A stretch of 50,966 bases of DNA from Candidatus Woesearchaeota archaeon (lineage in GTDB: Archaea; Nanobdellota; Nanobdellia; Woesearchaeales; JABMPP01). The translations under genes were made by a program, and so were the position numbers. The DNA is taken from NCBI GenBank assembly GCA_018303405.1, contig JAGVYD010000018.1:14163-65128 (forward strand). Reading direction: 5' to 3'. Of the stretch, positions 44,475 through 50,966 are shown one piece after another (position 1 is the first letter of the stretch; each line of letters begins with the position of its first letter). Under the pieces are notes generated by a model. That model made no database searches, was not told the DNA's origin, and saw only the letters and a list, made by a program, of their open reading frames with translations.

Positions 44475-46694
44475 ATGGAAACCCAAAAACAGATTTCGAA
44501 AAAACAGAAGTTTGGTTTGAAGTATTTGAAAATCCTCCTGATGATATTTCTTTTTGCCGCATCATTGCAGCTTGCCTCTGCGCAGGCGCCCCAGCCGCAC
44601 AACATCCAGGGAAGGGTGTTTGCAGACAACAGCAAAACTACAGGTGCTGAAGCAAACCTGCCTGTTATTTTGAATGACACCTCGAGCGGGAATGTTGTCC
44701 TGACATATACGCAGAATCCTGGCCCGCCACCGCTAAAAGGCATTTATTCGGCAACAATACTTGGCATTACCGGAGACTTGATTATAGCAACATCCTACAA
44801 CGCCACGCATTACGGCACTGCCAATACAACCCTTCTTTCCACCACAACGGCCTTGGATGTGATCTTGAACCAGAGCAGGCCCAGCGAAACCAATGTCACC
44901 ATATTTTTCCCGGCAAACAACAGCGTCAGGAATACAACAGATGCTTTCAACCTTACTGCAAACATAAGCATTCTTGGCGCGGATGCATCTGACTGCAATG
45001 CAACCATTTCGTTTTCAGGTGGATATGCTAATATCACCCAGGATCAGCAATTCAGAATAGAGCTCGGCGATATTGCCTATCATTCCCACAGGACAGCTGC
45101 CTGGAATATTTCAGGCATAAAAGAGGGCACCCTAAATGTAACAGTCAGTGCATCCTGCGGAACAGATGGCCTGAATCTCCAGGGATTAAGCAGCTATACT
45201 ATTCTCCTGGACATACAGGATACTACACCACCGACAATCAACCTTGAATACCCTGCCAATGGCACATTCACAAATTTCCATAACCTGACATTCATGTACA
45301 ATGTTTCAGAAAATACCGGGCTTGAAAACTGCAGCCTGTATATAAATGAAGGATTAAATCAAACTTCCTCAAATTTGGAAACTTATGCCCGGCATAATTT
45401 CACCATCGAGGAAGCCCAGGACGGGGAATATGAATGGTTTGTTTCCTGTTTTGACAACAGCACAGGCAGATTGCAGGGAAACAGCACACGAAGGGCAATT
45501 ACAGTTGATACAGTTGCACCTGGCATTTCTCTTCTGTCACCCTTCAACAATTCAGTCATGGATTCATACAGCCTTTTGTTTGAATACAATGTGACCGACA
45601 GCTTTGAAGTGAGCAATTGCTCATTTATCCTGCAGGGCCAAACCGTTGAAATAAACACCTCGATAAGGCTGAACCTTTCAAATAACTTTTCCAGGTCCAT
45701 TCCCGGAAACGATTATGCATGGCAGGTCAATTGTACAGACAGGGCAAATAATCCCGGGGCTTCCCCGTTCTTCAGGATTCGCACTCCAGATTTCAAGGTA
45801 TATTCAGAGGACATTCACTTGAGCGTCGCGAACCCTTCTGAGAAACAGAACATAAGGATCAATGCAACCATTTTCAACCTTGGCTCAGGAAACTCAAGCC
45901 TGAACCTGACTGCCCAATTTTTTGAGGGCCATCCCTTATCAGGCGGATTTCAGCTTGGATCGGACTTTTCCCTGAACATATCAGCTGGCGGCAATGCCTC
46001 TGTTGAAGTCGATTATTACACACGGATAGGCTCTGCGACAATTTTTGTTGTCCTGGACCCGGTTTTATCAACAAACGGCTCATTAATCGAGTCCAATGAA
46101 TCCAACAACATTGCGAATTTTACAATTAACATCACTGCTTACTCCACATTTTATGGCAGCGTCATTTCAGACATTTTCCTTGATACATCCCAGAACCTGA
46201 CAGTGTTTGCCTGGATGAATGCAGTCGGATATGACGGAAATATATTTGCCACAGATTCGGAGAGCATTGTTAACTTCAACAATCTCACGGCATTAGGCTG
46301 GGATTTAGCACATTTGCCGAGGCTGGAGGATTTCGCCGAGCTCGACCTGAGAATAAACATGACTAATTTAACTGATTCCGTTAATTCCACCTTTACTTAC
46401 CTCGGCGGGGCCAGGTCATTTTCTAATTTTACAGTTTTCAACTATGGAATCCTTGATGTCCCTGTCATCAACAGCACCAATAATTCAGTCTTTCAGACTG
46501 GGATCCTCTGGGACCATTCAGATGAGAACCAGGGGCAGTTTAATGGGACACAGGATGTGGTTTTCATTTCAAAAATTGTCTCATCTGCATACGGACAATA
46601 TGGCAATGTGGATTTTGAAATCAGGATTCCCTCAAGGCTGAGCGCATTGGCCCTGCCTGAAGGGAGTGTCAAGTTTTACACAGAGCTCAGCTGA
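44475..46694 (+). CDS. Secreted surface protein with N-terminal PHN module, two Ig domains, CARDB and C-terminal YGN/Y-x-E-L domain
   Basis: 739 residues from ATG 44475; a TTG at 44460 is less likely. Signal segment ~16-36 (LKILLMIFLFAASLQLASAQ). The PHNIQGRVF module and following region (~40-245) are paralogous to the 497-residue protein at 12113-13606. Two Ig-like domains (~252-435), a CARDB-like domain (~437-554) and the C-terminal domain (~554-739) match the end of the 4552-residue giant: FYGSVISDIFLD, VPVINSTNNSVFQTGILWD, FNGTQDVVFI, VDFEIRIPSRL, KFYTELS. It is thus a hybrid of two protein families in this window. No anchor. It lies 17 bp after the giant and is probably cotranscribed; a UUCG hairpin follows. 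Confidence 0.9.
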   Translation: METQKQISKKQKFGLKYLKILLMIFLFAASLQLASAQAPQPHNIQGRVFADNSKTTGAEANLPVILNDTSSGNVVLTYTQNPGPPPLKGIYSATILGITGDLIIATSYNATHYGTANTTLLSTTTALDVILNQSRPSETNVTIFFPANNSVRNTTDAFNLTANISILGADASDCNATISFSGGYANITQDQQFRIELGDIAYHSHRTAAWNISGIKEGTLNVTVSASCGTDGLNLQGLSSYTILLDIQDTTPPTINLEYPANGTFTNFHNLTFMYNVSENTGLENCSLYINEGLNQTSSNLETYARHNFTIEEAQDGEYEWFVSCFDNSTGRLQGNSTRRAITVDTVAPGISLLSPFNNSVMDSYSLLFEYNVTDSFEVSNCSFILQGQTVEINTSIRLNLSNNFSRSIPGNDYAWQVNCTDRANNPGASPFFRIRTPDFKVYSEDIHLSVANPSEKQNIRINATIFNLGSGNSSLNLTAQFFEGHPLSGGFQLGSDFSLNISAGGNASVEVDYYTRIGSATIFVVLDPVLSTNGSLIESNESNNIANFTINITAYSTFYGSVISDIFLDTSQNLTVFAWMNAVGYDGNIFATDSESIVNFNNLTALGWDLAHLPRLEDFAELDLRINMTNLTDSVNSTFTYLGGARSFSNFTVFNYGILDVPVINSTNNSVFQTGILWDHSDENQGQFNGTQDVVFISKIVSSAYGQYGNVDFEIRIPSRLSALALPEGSVKFYTELS

Positions 46695-46717
46695 CTCATG
46701 CTTCATCACATCACGCG

Positions 46718-46753
46718 GCGCCTGCTGGCTTCGGCTGGCGGGCGCTCGCGCCC
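46718..46753 (+). terminator. UUCG-loop hairpin after the giant/739-residue unit
   Basis: 46718-46729 pairs with 46734-46745 over 12 positions (three G-U) around a TTCG loop; an alternative stem GGGCG-CTCG-CGCCC uses 46740-46753. CCCCTTTT follows. GC content is far above the surrounding AT-rich spacer. It could be a terminator, an mRNA 3' end stabiliser, or a two-state structure. Confidence 0.55.
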
Positions 46754-46802
46754 CTTTTCATCATGGCACCGAATATTGGACTATTACTTCTGAATCATAA
46801 CA

Positions 46803-47015
46803 AAAGTATTTATACTGTTTTGGCAAAGATAGATTAGGGGACAGTCGCGTATGGATAGGGATGCAGCATAATTCCTGGTAAGACAAGGGGCGCTTGAGAA
46901 AGCTGAAAATATATAAAATCACTATATGGTCCAGTTATTTTGATTGTATGGAACATGCAATTGCAATACAATATATATAGTGTATCTATACAGAGTATGT
47001 ATATAGTGTATGCCC
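46803..47015 (+). promoter_or_regulatory. Promoter region of the DUF5752 gene with three TATA-like boxes and nested repeats
   Basis: TATA-like elements: AAAAGTATTTATAC (46803-46815), GAAAATATATAAAA (46905-46918) and ATACAATATATATAG (46966-46980). ATTGTAT (46943-46949) and ATACAAT (46966-46972) form an inverted repeat around palindrome TGCAATTGCA (46956-46965). TATATAGTGTAT occurs twice (46974-46985, 47000-47011), 26 bp apart. A transcript from the first box would have a ~200-nt leader. No tRNA-like fold was seen in 46695-47037. Confidence 0.5.
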
Positions 47016-47037
47016 ATGTAGAAAAAAAGAGGGGAAG

Positions 47038-48438
47038 ATGGTTAAGGAATTGATTAAGAGTGTTCTTGGCAAAGGAGCAGACAACGCTGATTCTGTTCCA
47101 GATGAATTGCCAGGCCTTGTTGAGGATGCAAAGCCAGCAGCCGCGCCTGCAAAAAATGCTCCCCCTGACGAGCTGCCGGACCTTTCTCCAGTCAGAACAG
47201 CAAAGCCCGCGCCTACCCCTGCCAAAGAAGCAACCAGGCCCGAGCCACAGCCCATTCCGGACAAGGACAGGACTGTGATTGAGCGTGAGATTGAGATGAT
47301 GCACGAGGAGCTTAATTCTGATCCCGGACCGACAGTCCAGCCCATGGCAAAGCAGGGCCAAGATGATTTTTCACAGATAATAGCCAAAGCTGCCTCCGGC
47401 CCCGGTCCAGAAACGCCAGTCCAGGATGCACAGTTCAGCATGAGGAGCATGGCAACCAGGCTGGAGGATGAATCAGGTTCACCGGGATATTTTGCGCATC
47501 TTGCCAAAGTCATTAAAGAGCAGGGATTCAATGAAAGCCTTCTTTCCCAGGACATGTTCCAGAGGATGAAAGAACACTATGATGTCCAGGAGCATGAAGA
47601 AAAGGGGGTTTTCACAGGGGATGAAAAGGAGCTGAACGCCAAATTGCTGTCAAAGCTCGAGGAAATGAAAGAGGTTGAGGCAAAATGGCAGGTGCAAAAG
47701 CAGATACTGGAAGAGGACAAAAAATTCTTATTGCAGAGGGAAAATGAGATAAAAGACAAGATAGAGGGTTTGAAAAGGATAAGCAAGGAATTAAAGTTCC
47801 ATCAAAATGTTCCGCCTGAAAGGTATTTTGTCCTCAAGAACAAGATAGTGATACGGAATGTGAAGGAGATGATTGATATCCTAAAGGTGATAGATGATGC
47901 CACTTTCAGCCACCATGTAAATGAATACAAGAATGATTTTGCTGAATGGGTCAGGTTTTCAGTGCGCGATTTAAGGCTCGCGGAAAAGATCTCCGGCATC
48001 CGCGGCAGGAAAGGCTTGATAACCGCAGTTGAGGATGAGATAAAAAAGGAAGAGGAGGATTCGCATCCAGTCAGCTATTTTTTCAAGGCCGCGCTCGAGC
48101 AAAAAAATGCTGAGGAAAAGCCTGACGGAAAACAGGACCATGAGACAAAAGAAAAGGCAAAGCCGGCGCCAATATCGCTCTCCGACCATGAGGATAAGCA
48201 GGTAATCCCGGAAAATTATTTCAGGCTGAAAAGCGGTGAAGTGATTAAGAGGATTGAGGAGCTTCCCAGGGCAATGCGGAAAATTTCAGATGATGAGTTT
48301 TACCATCATGTTAATGAGGAAAAAAATGATTTTGCTGATTGGGTGCAGCATGTTTTCGGGGATGAAAAGCTTGCAGGCTATATCAGGCCAATAAAGAACA
48401 GAAAAGAGCTGGTTGACTTTCTGGACATTTTTCTTTGA
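47038..48438 (+). CDS. Cytosolic protein with coiled coil and two DUF5752 domains
   Basis: 466 residues, no signal peptide. Residues ~1-150 are Pro/Ala/Glu-rich and probably disordered; ~190-250 form a coiled coil. Two copies of an archaeal domain matching DUF5752 lie at ~259-336 and ~390-465: each has YF-x-L-K then H-H-V-N-E-x-K-N-D-F-A-[ED]-W-V and a following D-x-x-L-A. DUF5752 has no established function to my knowledge; the conserved HHVN...NDFA-W core suggests a small interaction or regulatory fold. A GAGGGGAAG Shine-Dalgarno sits close before ATG 47038. It is the only cytosolic gene between two surface blocks and may regulate or tether them. The downstream gene is 400 bp away with its own promoter. 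Confidence 0.87.
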   Translation: MVKELIKSVLGKGADNADSVPDELPGLVEDAKPAAAPAKNAPPDELPDLSPVRTAKPAPTPAKEATRPEPQPIPDKDRTVIEREIEMMHEELNSDPGPTVQPMAKQGQDDFSQIIAKAASGPGPETPVQDAQFSMRSMATRLEDESGSPGYFAHLAKVIKEQGFNESLLSQDMFQRMKEHYDVQEHEEKGVFTGDEKELNAKLLSKLEEMKEVEAKWQVQKQILEEDKKFLLQRENEIKDKIEGLKRISKELKFHQNVPPERYFVLKNKIVIRNVKEMIDILKVIDDATFSHHVNEYKNDFAEWVRFSVRDLRLAEKISGIRGRKGLITAVEDEIKKEEEDSHPVSYFFKAALEQKNAEEKPDGKQDHETKEKAKPAPISLSDHEDKQVIPENYFRLKSGEVIKRIEELPRAMRKISDDEFYHHVNEEKNDFADWVQHVFGDEKLAGYIRPIKNRKELVDFLDIFL

Positions 48439-48590
48439 ATTTGCCTGAAATTTATCGACGATGATGAAATTCTTGGAGATAATTGTATGGCAAAATTCAA
48501 TGTGGGAGGGGATAAATGCCTTTTCTGCTATTAACACCGTTAATAATGAGTTTTAGACTAATGATTATGTACTGCATGTTTAATCTATTC

Positions 48591-48636
48591 TAAATTAGTT
48601 ATAAATACTTTATTTTGAATTAAATTGGTTATAAAT
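48591..48636 (+). repeat. Two 16-bp direct repeats TAAATTrGTTATAAAT, 30 bp apart
   Basis: 48591-48606 and 48621-48636 differ at one base and repeat with a 30-bp period, about three helical turns. They lie upstream of the TATA box of the small surface gene at 48838 and may bind an activator. Confidence 0.5.
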
Positions 48637-48670
48637 GCCTATAATAAAATACCTATTTATAAATTAAAAA

Positions 48671-48711
48671 ACGAAACATTTATATAGGAGTATACATATT
48701 AGTATACTAAT
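48671..48711 (+). promoter_or_regulatory. BRE/TATA promoter with the 14-bp palindromic operator at the transcription start
   Basis: ACGAAACATTTATATAGG is a near-ideal BRE/TATA (48671-48688), predicting a start near 48707. The palindrome ATTAGTATACTAAT occupies 48698-48711, so a bound protein would cover the start. ACTAATGATTAT at 48557-48568 adds a further half-site. The leader is ~130 nt. The gap 48439-48837 shows no gene. Confidence 0.68.
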
Positions 48712-48837
48712 TTCCGATAAATGTTACCAATTGTGTTAATCGGATTTTAATTTAGTAAAAAATCATCCAGTATGGATAAATGATAAAAAAGTGAAAGAAA
48801 AATGGAAGGCAAAAGTCCTGAGAAAGAGGTGTAGGTG

Positions 48838-49641
48838 ATGGAAATCAAGAAAAAATCAATTTTAGTTCTGCTTGGTTTGTTTGGCATTCTCGCTGCATTG
48901 TATGTTTATGCCGCACAAGTGAGTCAGCCGCAGGGGCCAGACTCAATTTCCGTTCTCAACTCTGGAAGATATCAGGAAAAAAATACCTCTGTCACAATTG
49001 TGGCTGAAGCAGGAAACGTCACCGAACTGTTAATAAACGATACAAGGTCTACAGAATCATGGCAAGGTTACTATGGAAACATTTCTGGTACAATAACCTT
49101 GGATGATGCATCAAACTATACACTCTACAGCTGGAGCGCAGCAAGCCCAACCGGAGAAATATATGCAACCAACATCTCAACAGGGATTGCATGGGCTACT
49201 GTAAAATGCCTAAACTTCAACGGTGCAAGCAGTTCTGACACAATCAGTTACCAAACTATGAATGAAAGCTCGCTTGAAAATGATTACAGCATCAATTCCA
49301 CAGACAATGACGGCTTCAGCGAAACCTTCACGCAGACTTACACATGTGGTGGCGGAGAAGCAGCATGCTTCAAGATTGGACAACTGACAGTGCCCAATGC
49401 AACATGCCACATGGTCACAACCTATGTGGATGAAGCAGCACAGACTGCAAGCTTCAAGGAAGTGCTGTTGACAGACAACGTGACCTCAGGGCTCATCTTC
49501 GCAGCCTTGCTCGAGGACAATGTTGATGGCTTCAAGGGAGGCGTTGACGCACACGACTTCCAGATGCTCGTTGCAGAGAACGGCCATCCGGGCTTTGAAA
49601 CAACAACAACCAACTATTATTTTTACATAGAGCTGGCGTAA
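48838..49641 (+). CDS. Small secreted surface protein, stand-alone YGN/Y-x-E-L domain (paralogue 2)
   Basis: 267 residues from ATG 48838 (GTG 48835 is in frame), with a GAGGTG Shine-Dalgarno. Signal segment ~7-24 (ILVLLGLFGILAALYVYA). The mature part carries SISVLNSGRYQEK, SWQGYYGNISGTITLDDA, SPTGEIYATN, FSETFTQTY, EVLLTDNVTSGLIFAALLED, HDFQMLVAENG and C-terminal NYYFYIELA, collinear with 24125-24865 and 49739-50512 and with the C-terminal domains of the two large proteins. An extra Cys pair is present (YTCGGGEAACF). The strong promoter with operator and the poly-T terminator after the gene suggest an abundant, regulated product. Inference: a structural subunit of the surface layer or a fibre. 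Confidence 0.9.
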   Translation: MEIKKKSILVLLGLFGILAALYVYAAQVSQPQGPDSISVLNSGRYQEKNTSVTIVAEAGNVTELLINDTRSTESWQGYYGNISGTITLDDASNYTLYSWSAASPTGEIYATNISTGIAWATVKCLNFNGASSSDTISYQTMNESSLENDYSINSTDNDGFSETFTQTYTCGGGEAACFKIGQLTVPNATCHMVTTYVDEAAQTASFKEVLLTDNVTSGLIFAALLEDNVDGFKGGVDAHDFQMLVAENGHPGFETTTTNYYFYIELA

Positions 49642-49651
49642 GGCCTTGCTC

Positions 49652-49670
49652 ATTTTTTATTTTTTTTATT
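49652..49670 (+). terminator. Poly-T terminator after the small surface gene
   Basis: ATTTTTTATTTTTTTTATTG follows the stop codon by about 10 bp, typical of archaeal termination. Partial read-through could feed the next gene, for which I see no clear promoter. Confidence 0.6.
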
Positions 49671-49738
49671 GTTATCAGTACAGTGCAAGAACATCAGCAA
49701 GAGAATGTAACGGTACCTGCACAGTGCAGCGAAATGAA

Positions 49739-50512
49739 ATGGCAAAGAATCATCATAGAAACAGGATAGCAGATGTCACCGGGATTCTGGCTGCTATATC
49801 ATTATCACTTCTGATTATATTTGTTGTATTTGCGGCAACTCCAGAAGGCCCAACTGTCACCTTAGTCGCCAACAAGACCAAGGCAACAACAGCCGCGCAG
49901 ATAGTCAATTACACCGGCGGAGTTGACCAGAACATTTCAGGTGGGTACATATTTGCAATCAACCTGAATGCATTGCAGAAAAACGTCAGATGGAAAGCCT
50001 ACTATGGAAATGTGAGCGGTACCCTGACCCTGGATGATGCCTCTGGCTATACAATATATAACTGGCCTTTGCCTGGCACAACCCAGACTGGTTATGTTTA
50101 TGCAACAAGGGCCTCTGGAACAATAACGTGGGCTTCAGTAGCCTGTGCAACAGTCGGGCAGATAGAAACTGAGAATTTTGCAATCAACCATACTGCCAAC
50201 CCAAATGACAACATAACAAGCACATTCAACTCAACAAACCACACCAGCTTCGTGGTTGCAGGCACCACATTGAGCAATTGCAGGTCCACTTCAATCTATA
50301 AAGCTGATGCACAGACAAACCAGACAGACCTGTCTGATTTCCAGGAGATAATCATACATGATGGGACAAACGTCATCTATGGGACCAATATAGAAAGCAG
50401 TGTTTCAGCATATGACAACAGCCCTGCTGATTTCCAGCTTATAGTCCCGGAATATGGATTGGTAAATCCAACTGGGTCAATCGCATATTACTTTTATGTA
50501 GAATTGACGTAA
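49739..50512 (+). CDS. Small secreted surface protein, stand-alone YGN/Y-x-E-L domain (paralogue 3)
   Basis: 257 residues from ATG 49739. The frame is open from TTG 49646, but that segment covers the terminator and is not credible. Membrane/signal segment ~12-32 (TGILAAISLSLLIIFVVFAA). Mature motifs: GPTVTLVANK, RWKAYYGNVSGTLTLDDA, GYVYATRASG, ITSTFNSTNHTSF, DFQEIIIHDGTNVIYGTN, ADFQLIVPEYG, AYYFYVELT. It is the most diverged of the three small paralogues in the middle but keeps both ends. It follows paralogue 2 by 97 bp and precedes a third secreted gene by 58 bp, so the three may form one graded transcription unit with different subunit amounts. Confidence 0.88.
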   Translation: MAKNHHRNRIADVTGILAAISLSLLIIFVVFAATPEGPTVTLVANKTKATTAAQIVNYTGGVDQNISGGYIFAINLNALQKNVRWKAYYGNVSGTLTLDDASGYTIYNWPLPGTTQTGYVYATRASGTITWASVACATVGQIETENFAINHTANPNDNITSTFNSTNHTSFVVAGTTLSNCRSTSIYKADAQTNQTDLSDFQEIIIHDGTNVIYGTNIESSVSAYDNSPADFQLIVPEYGLVNPTGSIAYYFYVELT

Positions 50513-50522
50513 AACAACTCCC

Positions 50523-50541
50523 TTTTTGCCTTTTTTTATTT
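50523..50541 (+). terminator. Poly-T tract after paralogue 3
   Basis: CTTTTTGCCTTTTTTTATTT begins about 10 bp after the stop at 50512. Confidence 0.55.
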
Positions 50542-50570
50542 ATGGCATATGAAATGGAAGTGAAATGCAC

Positions 50571-50966
50571 ATGAAATTGGCAAATAGTAAGGTAGAAATT
50601 GCAGCTATTCTGGTTATCACAGCTCTTGCAATAATGCTCGGTTATGCTCCCTATTCCCTGGATGTTAAGGCTCTCGGCTTGTTCAGCACAAATGATTCAG
50701 CAATATCCAAGGCAAATGTGACCAATGAATATCCGAATGTCAGGAATGTAAGGCTATATTCCAACCTGTCATTTGATGATATCGAGCTTTACCCGGCCCA
50801 ATTGACAAAAGTCTACTGCAATGCCACAATTGACGACGGCAACGGTTACATTGACATAAATTCCAGCAATGCGACAATCTTCCATACAAGCAATGTGAGC
50901 ACTGACCCTGATGCGCCAACTGCGCATTATACAAATGGCAGCTGCAGGCTCTGGCAGGGCTCAGGC
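50571..50966 (+). CDS. Secreted surface protein, N-terminal part (runs off the window)
   Basis: 132 codons are visible, open to the window end. ATG 50571 (in-frame ATG 50565 also possible; GGAAG lies upstream). A hydrophobic signal segment (IAAILVITALAIMLGYA) is followed by a beta-rich part with YCNATIDDGNG, SSNATIF and HYTNGSC. These match the domain at residues ~254-330 of the 497-residue protein (ITCNATITDYN, VNASLY, HYSNSSC), so it is probably the start of a relative of that protein. Its position directly after two YGN-domain genes suggests a partner subunit. Confidence 0.8.
   Translation, partial: MKLANSKVEIAAILVITALAIMLGYAPYSLDVKALGLFSTNDSAISKANVTNEYPNVRNVRLYSNLSFDDIELYPAQLTKVYCNATIDDGNGYIDINSSNATIFHTSNVSTDPDAPTAHYTNGSCRLWQGSG

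Noticed and set aside
46695-47037. Possible small RNA or tRNA in the spacer
   Set aside because: A TATA at 46807 could start a transcript, but I found no cloverleaf or C/D-box pattern; it is kept only as a promoter region.
49646-49738. Upstream TTG start for the third small surface protein
   Set aside because: The segment covers the poly-T terminator of the previous gene; ATG 49739 gives a normal signal peptide.

Overview
The window reads as archaeal DNA, most likely from a DPANN lineage (Woesearchaeota/Pacearchaeota-like). The reasons are BRE/TATA promoters of the form CGAAA-N-TTTATATA, short or absent leaders, poly-T terminators, and an exported proteome saturated with Asn-X-Ser/Thr sequons. 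Known archaeal surface or cytosolic modules are also present: PGF-pre-PGF, CARDB, DUF2341 and DUF5752. No rRNA, tRNA, transposase, CRISPR array or replication gene was found. Placement below 'DPANN-like archaeon' is inference.

Almost the whole window encodes a cell envelope. Left block, plus strand (1-13606): a giant Ig-like surface protein entering from outside the window and split near 2903 by what looks like a frameshifting deletion, then a 783-residue membrane-anchored Ig protein and a 497-residue secreted protein. Minus block 1 (17907-13672): two overlapping ribbon-helix-helix (RHH) genes head a surface operon with an 864-residue FN3/coiled-coil membrane protein and a 391-residue Cys-rich repeat protein. 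A TPR lipo- or secretory protein (18221-18793) is divergent. Minus block 2 (23887-18834): four tightly coupled genes (unknown cytosolic protein, tandem GWNLIGW-type protein, small and large AEYYG-module membrane proteins). Minus block 3 (25533-24125): a winged-helix regulator overlapping a small secreted protein. Then come a 567-residue anchored protein and a long cytosolic coiled-coil protein, both on the minus strand. Right block, plus strand (30540-50966): a leaderless RHH gene, a 4552-residue Ig-array giant, a 739-residue relative, a cytosolic protein with two DUF5752 domains, and a gene series of small secreted proteins running off the edge.

The best candidate for an undescribed system is a modular surface apparatus. 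Three small secreted proteins (24125-24865, 48838-49641, 49739-50512) are, over their whole mature length, free-standing versions of the ~190-residue C-terminal domain of the two large proteins at 30799-44457 and 44475-46694. All five end in a Y/F-x-E-L-x stop motif and none has a C-terminal membrane anchor. My inference is that the small proteins build a layer or fibre into which the giants dock through the same domain. Several blocks are headed by their own small DNA-binding protein, and ACTAAT/ATTAGT half-sites, including a 14-bp perfect palindrome found twice, sit at the promoters of several blocks, suggesting coordinated or switchable expression. Other points are the strict two-type alternation of Ig domains in the giant (188-192 residues per pair), a probable AUC start codon in the coiled-coil gene, and a 16-residue Cys repeat in the 391-residue protein.
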